From Adhaeribacter sp. (GTDB lineage: Bacteria > Bacteroidota > Bacteroidia > Cytophagales > Hymenobacteraceae), in contig JAQBNV010000132.1 in the NCBI GenBank assembly GCA_028288395.1, positions 1-5,839 of the forward strand: a stretch of DNA of 5,839 bases. The letters are read 5' to 3'. Numbering within the stretch: the first letter of the stretch is position 1; each line of letters starts with the position of its first letter. Position numbers and translations under genes: made by a program. The notes under the pieces are model-generated. The model was not told the origin of the DNA, searched no databases, and saw nothing but the letters and a program-made list of their open reading frames with translations. Of this stretch, positions 1 through 5,839 are shown piece by piece.

Positions 1-1548
1 CTTTTCAAAGCCCCGGTTAAAGGCCGCATGCACTTTATGAAATTTGTTTGAAGAAGCGGGCGCATGCTCCTGGTTAGCCAAGAGTAAATCGGCTAGCATC
101 GGCACCAGGGTTCTGGAAAGCAGGTAAGAAGCCAGCATGGCGAATACAATAGCCATGGCCATGGGGCTGAATAAATAAAAAGCTGGTCCTTCGAGGAACA
201 ACACCGAAATAAATACAATGCAGATAGTAAGGGTAGCTACCAGGGTAGGAGTGGCAATTTGTTGGGCGCCTTCCAGAATGGCTTTACGTAAGGGTAGTCC
301 CAGTTCCTGGTTGCGATGAATATTTTCGATCGTTACTGTTGCATCGTCCACCAGGATCCCAATGGCCAGCGCCAATCCGCTAAGGGTCATGATATTCAGA
401 GTTTGCCCCAGTAAATACAGTACGATTAGGGAAGTTAAAATAGAAAGCGGAATGGAAATGGCCACAATCAGTGTGCTCCGCCAGCTTCCCAAAAAAAGGA
501 GAATCATGGCGGCCGTTAGCATCGCGGCAATAATTCCTTCGACTACCACGCCGTGGATAGACGCTTTTACAAAAATGGACTGATCGGAAAGCTCAGTTAT
601 TTTCAGGCTTTTGGGAGCTGCCGCCCTTATATCCAGCATTTTTTCCCTTATTTCTTCTACTACCGCAGTGGTAGAGGCATTACCGGATTTGGTGATACTA
701 ATCAGGGTGCCTTTGGTACCCGCCTGTTTTACAATATTGGTTTGAATATCGGATCCGTCATGCACCAAGGCTACATCACGCATGTAAATGGTAGTGCCAT
801 TCACTTGTTTAATCGGAATATCGTTCAGCGCCGCTAAAACGGTAGGCCTGGAGTTCAGGCGAACCGTATATTCCTGGGCGCCCAGTTTCGTTGTTCCACC
901 GGGTAAGGTCAGGTTTTGGGCCGAAACTGCAGCCACCACTTCTTCCGGAGTTACGCCCCGGGATATCAGCAGATCCGGGTCCAGGTCTACCTGAATCAGC
1001 CGGCTTTTGCCGCCAAATGGGTTTGACATCCGGGTACCCCGCACGGTTTTAAGTTTGGGACGGATACGGGTGCGGACATAGTCATAAACCTGGGATTCAG
1101 ATAAACTATCAGAAGAAAAGCCCAACTGCAAAATAGGTACGTCGGTCGCGTTATAACGAAAAATAAACGGGGGCTGGGTACCAACCGGCATCCGGCGGAT
1201 AATTGATTGGGCGCTGGCCGAGGCTTGGGTTACTGCTTCCTCAATCTTAACATCAGGCTGAAAAAATATTTTAACTACGGCCACACCGCTGTGGGTCTGG
1301 GATTCTATTTTACGAACATTGCTTACATTACTGGTAATTGTACTTTCACTCCAGTTGGTAATCATTTTATCCATCTCATCTGTCGATAGCCCTTTGTAAG
1401 ACCAAATGACGTTCACCACGGGAATATTGATGTTGGGGAAAATATCAGTGGGCGTCCGGAGAATAGATAATATTCCCATGATTAAAATCAGGAGGGCCAT
1501 TACAGCAATGGTATACGGCCGGTTCAGGGCTAATCGTACAATCCACAT
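1..1548 (-). CDS. RND efflux transporter permease, HAE1/AcrB type (N-terminal half, cut by window edge)
   Basis: The minus frame is open without a stop for 516 codons from ATG at 1548 to base 1. Family members are about 1030-1060 residues, so roughly half is present. The protein begins MWIVRLALNRPYT, a usual start for Bacteroidota RND permeases. TM1 (about residues 10-30) is followed by a TPTDIFPNINIPVV stretch leading into the periplasmic porter domain (about 35-330). TM2 to TM6 then run from about 337 to 500. The TM4 motif GLALAIGILVDDATVTIEN carries D401 and D402, matching the proton-relay pair D407/D408 of AcrB. The double aspartate favours HAE1-type drug/amphiphile pumps over CusA-type metal pumps. 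The family works in the inner membrane as a proton-driven trimer with an adaptor and an outer membrane channel; neither partner gene is visible here. The substrate cannot be read from the sequence. No Shine-Dalgarno precedes the ATG, as is common in this phylum. Confidence 0.95.
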   Translation of the reverse strand, partial: MWIVRLALNRPYTIAVMALLILIMGILSILRTPTDIFPNINIPVVNVIWSYKGLSTDEMDKMITNWSESTITSNVSNVRKIESQTHSGVAVVKIFFQPDVKIEEAVTQASASAQSIIRRMPVGTQPPFIFRYNATDVPILQLGFSSDSLSESQVYDYVRTRIRPKLKTVRGTRMSNPFGGKSRLIQVDLDPDLLISRGVTPEEVVAAVSAQNLTLPGGTTKLGAQEYTVRLNSRPTVLAALNDIPIKQVNGTTIYMRDVALVHDGSDIQTNIVKQAGTKGTLISITKSGNASTTAVVEEIREKMLDIRAAAPKSLKITELSDQSIFVKASIHGVVVEGIIAAMLTAAMILLFLGSWRSTLIVAISIPLSILTSLIVLYLLGQTLNIMTLSGLALAIGILVDDATVTIENIHRNQELGLPLRKAILEGAQQIATPTLVATLTICIVFISVLFLEGPAFYLFSPMAMAIVFAMLASYLLSRTLVPMLADLLLANQEHAPASSNKFHKVHAAFNRGFEK

Positions 1549-2011
1549 AAGCTAAACGTAAAAATTAAATAGGATATTAATGGGTTTTCCAATTAACTGC
1601 CAAAAGCCTCACTACCTGGAATATATATACCTTTCGTGTATTTATTTTAGCATTAGCTCACGCTATAGGCATTTATTAGGAAATAGAATATATAAATTCT
1701 TTTCTACTAAATTATCTGTAAAGGCCTAAATTATAACAAATAAATTTATTAGAACTTGTTTTTAATAACATTTTTATAATAAAACTATATAGCTTAGAAT
1801 TGGCATGTCAAACCGTACGTATTTAGTCTTACCAGAAGCAAAGTTTAGTGAGTTGTTTAGCTAAAAATATAAAAGTTAAAATCAGTAAATGAATTGTTCT
1901 TCTATTATAGATTAGAACATTAAAAATGACTGAGATAAGTGTTTGGTATAAGAATTGGCATGAAGGTTAATCCTATTTAACATAATATAAATTATAGGAC
2001 AAATGGTAAAC
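1549..2011. other. AT-rich intergenic spacer between RND gene and insertion sequence
   Basis: This 463-bp stretch contains no open frame with convincing coding character on either strand. It must hold the promoter of the minus-strand RND gene, but I found no exact Bacteroidota-type TAnnTTTG -7 element in that orientation. The only structure seen is a 12-bp direct repeat (listed separately) and a small 6-bp inverted repeat, TCCTAT at 1971-1976 and ATAGGA at 1994-1999, just outside the insertion sequence. Confidence 0.7.
1796..1962. repeat. 12-bp direct repeat pair AGAATTGGCATG
   Basis: The 12-mer AGAATTGGCATG occurs at 1796-1807 and again, unchanged, at 1951-1962, a start-to-start distance of 155 bp. 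Both copies lie in the AT-rich spacer upstream of the RND gene, and each contains one of the few GC-rich tracts there. They could be regulator half-sites, remains of a duplication, or chance; the flanking bases do not match further. Confidence 0.5.
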
Positions 2012-2029
2012 TCCTGAAATAGCTTTACA
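2012..2029 (+). repeat. Left terminal inverted repeat of the insertion sequence
   Basis: TCCTGAAATAGCTTTACA here matches the reverse complement of 3343-3360 at 15 of 18 positions: the outer 8 and inner 7 are identical, with three mismatches between. The TGAAA at 2015 fits the family's typical 5'-TG terminus, so the strict end may be 2015. Just inside, TACAC (2026-2030) can pair with GTGTA (2034-2038) around a 3-base loop. Confidence 0.75.
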
Positions 2030-2033
2030 CCAA

Positions 2034-2423
2034 GTGTATAAAGTTATAAATAAAAGGGAATTAAAAGAAAACACAGAAAAAAGATATTCGTCTAAAGCTA
2101 GAAGAAAGATTGTCGAAGGAATTCGTTCCGGTATGCTTACCATTCGGCAAAGCACGAAGCAATACTAGGTTTCGGTATCTATCTTACAAGATTGGAACCG
2201 CTGGTATTACAAAACCAGTATTTCAGACCAAAATCCTCATTGCTTATGGAGCCATCCCCAACTTCAGTTGACCAATTAAAGCAGCAATTAGCCGCTGCCC
2301 AGGCACAATTAGCCCAAGAAAAGTTAAAGACGACAGCCTTGGAAACCATGATTTCAGTGGCTGAAAATAAATTTAAAATAGAAATCCGAAAAAAGTATGG
2401 CTGGTAAACAGTCCAGGAGTTAA
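2034..2423 (+). pseudogene. IS3-family transposase OrfA (helix-turn-helix subunit), degraded
   Basis: OrfA normally binds the element ends and supplies the N-terminus of the OrfAB transposase. Its N-terminal part reads in the frame of 2034: basic residues, then ARRKIVEGIRSGMLTIRQST, a typical IS3 helix-turn-helix start, and then TAG at 2166-2168 where a YGVS-like turn is expected. The same frame resumes with VSVSILQDWNRWYYKTSIS. The C-terminal part lies in another frame: MEPSPTSVDQLKQQL from 2246 and ALETMISVAENKFKIEIRKK, the family's coiled-coil and conserved tail. That frame ends at TAA 2405-2407. A typical tail, GKQSRS plus stop, appears in the first frame, ending at 2423. So there is one stop and two opposite frame changes. 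No ATG is present: GTG at 2034 or ATA at 2046 (perhaps a former ATG) are the candidate starts. Confidence 0.8.
2389..2395 (+). promoter_or_regulatory. Programmed -1 frameshift slippery heptamer (A_AAA_AAG), probably relict
   Basis: A AAA AAG sits in phase with the CGA AAA AAG codons near the end of orfA, the classic IS3-family site at which ribosomes slip back one base to make OrfAB. In the present sequence the -1 frame does not lead into orfB. It meets TGA near 2494, because a one-base gain appears to lie between the heptamer and orfB, around 2401-2405. The signal is therefore recognisable but seems uncoupled. Confidence 0.6.
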
Positions 2424-2464
2424 ACACCCAGTATCCCTTAACCGGTTTAGGGAAACTGTGCGGA

Positions 2465-3340
2465 TTGTTTGGAAAATCACGGCAAGCCTATTATGATAAA
2501 TTATGGCAGGAAGACAAAAATGAGATGAAGCAGATGGTTGTTTTAGAGGAAGTTATAAAGATCAGAGAGCGATTACCAGGCATTGGTACGGATAAGCTGC
2601 ATCATTTATTAACTGAAAATCAAATAAAGTTGGGCCGGAATAAGCGGTATGACTTGCTTCGGGATCATCATTTATTATGCCATAAGAAGCGCAAACGGGT
2701 TCGGACCACTAACTCCCAGCATCCTTTTTACAAGTATCCTAATCTTACCAAGGAACTGATGGTTATTCGGCCTAATCAGCTATGGGTAAGCGATATTACA
2801 TATATCAGAACAGGAAATGATTTTAGCTATTTAAGTTTAATTACCGATGCTTATTCGCATAAAATTGTTGGTTGGGCGGTTGGGGAAACATTACACACTA
2901 AAGGTCCGCTTGCTGCCTTAAATATGGCTACAAAAACGTTAGAAAAGGGAAAAGAAAGCCTGATTCACCATTCTGACCGCGGTCTGCAGTATTGCTCCAG
3001 GGATTATATTCAACTACTCTCTTTGCATACTATTCAAATCAGTATGACCAGTCAGGGAGACCCGGGTGAAAATGCCATTGCCGAACGAATCAACAGAACT
3101 ATTAAAGAAGAATTCAATTGCCGGGCATTTTTTACTTTTGAACAGACCAAAACTGCTATTGCCAAAAGTATTCAAGCTTATAATAACTTGCGCCCCCATG
3201 CATCTTGTGATTACCTGACTCCCAACCTGGCTCACCAGCAACATGGCTTATTAAGAAAGCGATGGCGAAAGCAGGACAGAAAAAAGACTATGAATAAAGT
3301 CAATTTTGAAGATAAAGTAAATGGTACTTTTGCCGTTTAA
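2465..3340 (+). CDS. IS3-family transposase OrfB (DDE catalytic subunit)
   Basis: OrfB cuts and joins DNA at the element ends. The 291 residues match the family's usual length. An N-terminal HTH_21-like region (about 25-80, with LPGIGTDKLHHLL) precedes the rve integrase core (about 100-270). The catalytic triad is D110 in LWVSDITYI, D171 in HHSDRGLQYCS and E207 in NAIAERINRTIKEEF. The 35-residue D-E spacing is the IS3-family DD(35)E signature. YNNLRPHASCDYLTP near residue 239 is the conserved C-terminal motif. The only start in this stretch is TTG at 2465. The frame is open further back to 2408 and codes family-like residues (ELNTQYPLTGLGKLCGLFGK), so the protein was originally made as an OrfAB fusion. 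With orfA broken, expression is doubtful. No inactivating change is seen in OrfB itself. Confidence 0.92.
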   Translation: MFGKSRQAYYDKLWQEDKNEMKQMVVLEEVIKIRERLPGIGTDKLHHLLTENQIKLGRNKRYDLLRDHHLLCHKKRKRVRTTNSQHPFYKYPNLTKELMVIRPNQLWVSDITYIRTGNDFSYLSLITDAYSHKIVGWAVGETLHTKGPLAALNMATKTLEKGKESLIHHSDRGLQYCSRDYIQLLSLHTIQISMTSQGDPGENAIAERINRTIKEEFNCRAFFTFEQTKTAIAKSIQAYNNLRPHASCDYLTPNLAHQQHGLLRKRWRKQDRKKTMNKVNFEDKVNGTFAV

Positions 3341-3342
3341 CC

Positions 3343-3360
3343 TGTAAAGTATTTTCAGGA
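3343..3360 (-). repeat. Right terminal inverted repeat of the insertion sequence
   Basis: TGTAAAGTATTTTCAGGA begins 2 bases after the orfB stop and is the inverted partner of 2012-2029 (15 of 18). The CA at 3356-3357 fits the family's usual 3' end, in which case GGA is flanking sequence. Confidence 0.75.
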
Positions 3361-3362
3361 AC

Positions 3363-3602
3363 CTACCTACCAGCCTCCCCCACCTCAACGGTTAAGGTAT
3401 GGCCCTGAGAGTTGTCCAAGGCAAGGGCGGCGGTTATAGGAATAAGAATAAAATAAGTGGCTTTTTCTACGGCCTGGCTTATTCCGAAACCAACAAATAA
3501 TCGCCAATTGTATCGTGCTATACCAGCGGAAAGGCGTAAAAAGTTATGTCCACCCAAAATTATGTCCGGTGTTGATAAATAAATCCGGTAAAAAGTAATG
3601 AT
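3363..3602 (-). pseudogene. Possible gene remnant next to the insertion sequence (function unknown)
   Basis: A minus frame is open from 3602 to TAG at 3363-3365, about 79 codons, with no ATG (TTG at 3557 is the first alternative start). It encodes a hydrophobic run (ATYFILIPITAALAL) followed by a polar end (GHTLTVEVGEAGR). The stop lies 3 bases outside the right inverted repeat, so an older gene may have been cut here by the insertion. I do not recognise the protein, and a chance open frame is equally possible. GC content above the surrounding spacer is the main hint of coding origin. Confidence 0.2.
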
Positions 3603-3631
3603 TTAAATATTAATTAGCTTTTGAGAAGGGC

Positions 3632-3667
3632 TTAATTAAAAAATTTATAAAATTATTTTTTAATTAA
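3632..3667. repeat. Perfect AT-only inverted repeat (13-bp arms, 10-base loop)
   Basis: TTAATTAAAAAAT at 3632-3644 is the exact reverse complement of ATTTTTTAATTAA at 3655-3667. The stem has no G or C, so its RNA hairpin would be weak, but the A and T runs flanking it give it a terminator-like shape on either strand. It overlaps the 3' end of a short minus-strand open stretch (3653-3784). Confidence 0.5.
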
Positions 3668-3999
3668 ATAATCTACTCCCCGAGTTAATGGGCTTAGCTC
3701 CATATCTTTTAAACAGCGTCTTATTTTTTTTATCCCTTCCGGTTTACCGTTCGGTATCCACACGATAATTTTAATTTGGCTAACTCAAGCTGATGGCGGC
3801 TTAGATACGTTTTACGCAATTTCTAAAATGACTCAAAGATTTATTATTTATATGTAATATGATTAGCAATCCAAGCAGGTTCAGGTGGTTAGCAGGTTAA
3901 AATCAATTTATATGGTGTATAAAAGTATAAATTATTAAATTATTTGAATACATTTAAGGGCTTACACTATGAAAAGGTTTATTTTATTAAAATAATATC

Positions 4000-5613
4000 A
4001 TGAAAATCGCCCTTTCCTTGCTCATTCCTTTTTTCTTTATAGCATCTTTCAACGGTAATTCTATAGGTGAAAGAACCACGCCTTCTGTTAGTAAGGGAAT
4101 ACCCAGTTATCATACTCCGCAAACGAAAGTGCTCCCCCGCATTGGTATTGCCGGGTTAGGAATAGAATCAAGCACTTTTTCGCCAGCTCTTACCCAGGAA
4201 GAAGCTTTTCACGCCAAATACGAAGCAGAAGTTTTCACCTCTTATCCGTTTCTGGCTGCCGATTCTATTTTTCGCCGGAGGGCCCAATGGCTACCGGCTT
4301 TAGTTGGTAAATCTTTACCTGGTGGTGCGGTTACCCGGCAAGCTTACGAATCGCTGGTAAAGCAAACCCTGGATTTACTAAAAAAGAACGGACCTTACGA
4401 TGGTCTTTTCTTTGATATTCACGGAGCCATGAGTGTGGTAGGGATGGAAGACCCGGAAGGTGATTTAATTATGCGTATTAGGGAAGTTATTGGCAAGAAA
4501 ACAATCATTTCCACTTCTATGGATTTACACGGCAATGTTTCGTGGCGACTGGCCCAAAATACCGACCTGATTACCTGTTACCGGATGGCGCCGCATGAAG
4601 ATGCGATGCAAACAAAAAGAAGAGCTGTAAATAACCTGCTGTCGCGGATTGAAAGTGGCAAGGGTAAGCCGGCCTATAAAGTTTGGATTCCGGTACCCAT
4701 TTTGTTACCGGGCGAAAAAACCAGTACCCGGATACAGCCGGGAAAAAATTTATACGCCGCCGTAGCACCGGCATCGGTTCAAGCCGGTATCGTTGACGCA
4801 GCTATTTGGATTGGCTATGCCTGGGCCGATGAACCCCGCAATCATGGTGTTGTAATGGTTACGGGAGACGATAAAGCAAAAGTAACCAGCACCGCCGAGC
4901 AATTGGCAAAAAGCTTCTGGAACGTACGGTCGGAGTTTGCGTTTGTTGCGCCCACCGCTACTTTAACCGAAAGCCTTAATCAAGCACTAATCAGCAAAAA
5001 ACGACCTTTCTTTATCAGCGATTCCGGGGATAACCCTACTGCAGGTGGCGCTGGTGATGTTACCTGGACCTTAAAAGAAATACTGGCACGACCAGAGTTT
5101 AAATCACCAAACGGGCCGCAACTTATTTATGCCTCTATACCGGGACCGGAATTGGTAAAAAAAGCTATTGCAGCTGGTGTGGGTGGCAAGGTTGATGCTT
5201 ATGCCGGCGCAAAAGTAGACGCCCGGTTTGCTCCGCCGGTTCGGCTGATTGGTACCGTAGAGGCCATAGAACACGGGGATAGAAATGCCGAAACTGAAGT
5301 AGTGGTAAAGGTGGGCAGTGTCCATGTTATTGTTACACAAAAACGGAAGCCTTACCACAAAGAAGCCGACTTTACCCGGCTGGGGCTTAATCCCCGGAAA
5401 GCAGCTATTGTGGTGGTGAAAATTGGTTATTTAGAACCGGAACTGTATGCCATGTGCGCTGATTGGTTATTGGCATTAACCCCCGGTGGAGTAGACCAAA
5501 ACCTGGAGCGGTTAACCTATAAGAGAATTAAAAGACCTATGTTTCCTTTTGATAAAAACATGAAGGATCCGGATCTTTCTGCTAAAATAGTTCCTTCATC
5601 AGATAACCTATAA
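4000..5613 (+). CDS. Exported M81-family metallopeptidase (MlrC-type)
   Basis: This is a complete 537-residue member of the M81/MlrC family (DUF1485 N-terminal domain plus MlrC C-terminal domain). The founding member, MlrC, is a zinc peptidase that cuts linearised microcystin and its fragments; substrates of most relatives are unknown. Residues 1-20 (MKIALSLLIPFFFIASF and on) form a signal peptide, so the enzyme should act outside the cytoplasm. Family motifs are GIESSTF (E56), FFDIHGAM (H141), SMDLHGNVS (D175, H177) and APHEDAMQT (H199), the likely metal and catalytic residues. The DUF1485 region covers about 47-315. The C-terminal domain (about 335-510) opens with SGDNPTAGGAGD, the usual glycine-rich motif. 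All key motifs are intact. The ATG at 4000 is chosen because it gives a clean signal peptide; no Shine-Dalgarno is seen. No neighbour suggests a pathway, and microcystin degradation should not be assumed. The gene is probably transcribed alone. Confidence 0.93.
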   Translation: MKIALSLLIPFFFIASFNGNSIGERTTPSVSKGIPSYHTPQTKVLPRIGIAGLGIESSTFSPALTQEEAFHAKYEAEVFTSYPFLAADSIFRRRAQWLPALVGKSLPGGAVTRQAYESLVKQTLDLLKKNGPYDGLFFDIHGAMSVVGMEDPEGDLIMRIREVIGKKTIISTSMDLHGNVSWRLAQNTDLITCYRMAPHEDAMQTKRRAVNNLLSRIESGKGKPAYKVWIPVPILLPGEKTSTRIQPGKNLYAAVAPASVQAGIVDAAIWIGYAWADEPRNHGVVMVTGDDKAKVTSTAEQLAKSFWNVRSEFAFVAPTATLTESLNQALISKKRPFFISDSGDNPTAGGAGDVTWTLKEILARPEFKSPNGPQLIYASIPGPELVKKAIAAGVGGKVDAYAGAKVDARFAPPVRLIGTVEAIEHGDRNAETEVVVKVGSVHVIVTQKRKPYHKEADFTRLGLNPRKAAIVVVKIGYLEPELYAMCADWLLALTPGGVDQNLERLTYKRIKRPMFPFDKNMKDPDLSAKIVPSSDNL

Positions 5614-5638
5614 AGCGATTAGAATTACTATAACATTT

Positions 5639-5657
5639 GCTGGCTTTTAAATCCAGC
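5639..5657. repeat. Small hairpin GCTGG / CCAGC after the peptidase stop
   Basis: GCTGG (5639-5643) pairs with CCAGC (5653-5657) around a 9-base AT-rich loop, 26 bases after the stop codon. It is weak alone, but together with the stronger hairpin 15 bases further on it may form one palindromic unit. Confidence 0.4.
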
Positions 5658-5672
5658 CTAACTCGCGCTGAG

Positions 5673-5697
5673 CATTGCCGGATAAGGTCCGGCAATG
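5673..5697 (+). terminator. GC-rich perfect hairpin, candidate terminator or palindromic repeat
   Basis: CATTGCCGGA (5673-5682) and TCCGGCAATG (5688-5697) form a perfect 10-bp stem with a 5-base loop, TAAGG. Outside it, GCGC at 5665-5668 and 5698-5701 could add four pairs across a TGAG bulge. It lies 60 bases past the peptidase stop, a fitting place for transcription termination. No T-tract follows on either strand, so a classical intrinsic terminator is not supported. A dispersed palindromic (REP-like) element is the alternative. Confidence 0.45.
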
Positions 5698-5839
5698 GCG
5701 CATTGAAATGGTATTCTAGCTCATTGGTATCCAGTAAGCCAAACTTCACTTTGCTATAGACAAAGGAGTAGTTTAGATTCTCATACATTGTTAGTAGAAC
5801 TATTTGCGGTTACCCGGCATATTATAGTTACTAATTATT

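Larger units (their letters stand above)
2012..3360 (+). mobile_element. IS3-family (IS150-like) insertion sequence, orfA degraded
   Basis: The element is 1349 bp, within the usual 1.2-1.6 kb of IS3-family elements. It has the standard order: left inverted repeat, orfA (helix-turn-helix protein), orfB (DDE integrase-fold transposase), right inverted repeat. The repeats at 2012-2029 and 3343-3360 match at 15 of 18 positions, and the genes fill almost all the space between them. orfA is broken by a stop and frame changes, whereas orfB is intact. No clear target-site duplication is visible: the left flank ends in TAAAC and the right flank begins ACCTA. If the element is taken to start at TG (2015) and end at CA (3357), the flanks do not match either. 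It is probably an old, non-autonomous copy. Family assignment is firm; the exact ends are inferred from the repeats. Confidence 0.88.
3361..3999. other. Spacer of about 640 bp between insertion sequence and M81 peptidase gene
   Basis: No confident gene is present. The first 180 bp are clearly richer in GC than the rest and hold an open minus-strand stretch. A second short minus-strand open stretch lies at 3653-3784. From about 3830 to 3999 the DNA is strongly AT-rich and must hold the promoter and leader of the peptidase gene. I found no exact TAnnTTTG element there. Confidence 0.6.
5614..5839. other. Non-coding tail downstream of the peptidase gene
   Basis: This stretch holds two hairpins (listed separately) and no supported gene before the window ends. 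A 68-codon minus-strand open frame spans it and overlaps the end of the peptidase gene, but it reads straight through both hairpins and shows no family likeness, so I treat it as spurious. Confidence 0.55.

Noticed and set aside
362..1389. Several open frames of 60-94 codons on both strands within 362-1389
   Set aside because: They overlap the RND permease gene in other frames and show no family likeness, whereas the permease frame is open for 516 codons with clear motifs.
1971..1999. 6-bp inverted repeat TCCTAT/ATAGGA near the left end of the insertion sequence
   Set aside because: It is too short and too AT-rich to distinguish from chance, and lies outside the element's ends.
1973..2155. 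Minus-strand open frame of 60 codons across the left end of the insertion sequence
   Set aside because: It crosses the left inverted repeat and runs antisense to the orfA remnant; there is no protein-like pattern.
2179..2427. Minus-strand open frame of 82 codons opposite orfA
   Set aside because: It is antisense to the conserved OrfA coiled-coil and tail, which explain the open frame.
3014..3244. Minus-strand open frame of 76 codons inside orfB
   Set aside because: It is a shadow of the DDE transposase, whose catalytic motifs are on the plus strand.
4571..5358. Minus-strand open frames at 4571-4774 and 5104-5358
   Set aside because: They are shadows of the M81 peptidase gene, with no recognisable domain.
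5582..5788. Minus-strand open frame of 68 codons at the right end
   Set aside because: It overlaps the peptidase 3' end and reads through two hairpins; it is more likely a product of the palindromic sequence than a gene.
1..5839. CRISPR array, tRNA, rRNA or defence/antiphage gene cluster
   Set aside because: No regularly spaced repeats, cloverleaf or rRNA sequence, or defence-family motif was seen on either strand.

Overview
The window looks like chromosomal DNA from a Bacteroidota bacterium, most likely a Cytophagales or Hymenobacteraceae relative such as Adhaeribacter. This is inferred from protein flavour, moderate GC genes separated by very AT-rich spacers, and starts without Shine-Dalgarno sequences; no rRNA or marker gene confirms it.

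Layout. (1) Positions 1-1548, minus strand: the N-terminal half of an RND efflux pump permease of the HAE1 (AcrB-like) type. It is intact as far as it goes and runs off the left edge. (2) 1549-2011: an AT-rich spacer with no recognisable gene but a 12-bp direct repeat. (3) 2012-3360: a 1349-bp insertion sequence of the IS3 family (IS150-like), bounded by imperfect 18-bp terminal inverted repeats. Its orfB (DDE transposase) is full, but orfA carries an in-frame stop and two compensating frame changes, and it has no ATG. The element is therefore probably unable to move by itself. (4) 3361-3999: about 640 bp without a confident gene. It holds two short minus-strand open stretches that may be gene debris and a perfect AT-only hairpin. 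(5) 4000-5613, plus strand: a complete exported M81-family (MlrC-type) metallopeptidase with a signal peptide and the metal-site motifs. (6) 5614-5839: a non-coding tail with two hairpins, one a perfect GC-rich 10-bp stem, that may be a terminator or a palindromic dispersed repeat.

How the parts relate. The RND pump and the peptidase are transcribed divergently and separated by about 2.45 kb of spacer and insertion sequence, so they are not an operon and no joint pathway is evident. The partners of the pump (periplasmic adaptor, outer membrane channel) are not visible and, if linked, would lie beyond the left edge. I see no CRISPR array, tRNA, rRNA, defence system or clear novel multi-gene system. 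The points most worth following up are the decay pattern of the insertion sequence, the palindromic structure after the peptidase gene, and the possible gene remnants beside the insertion sequence.
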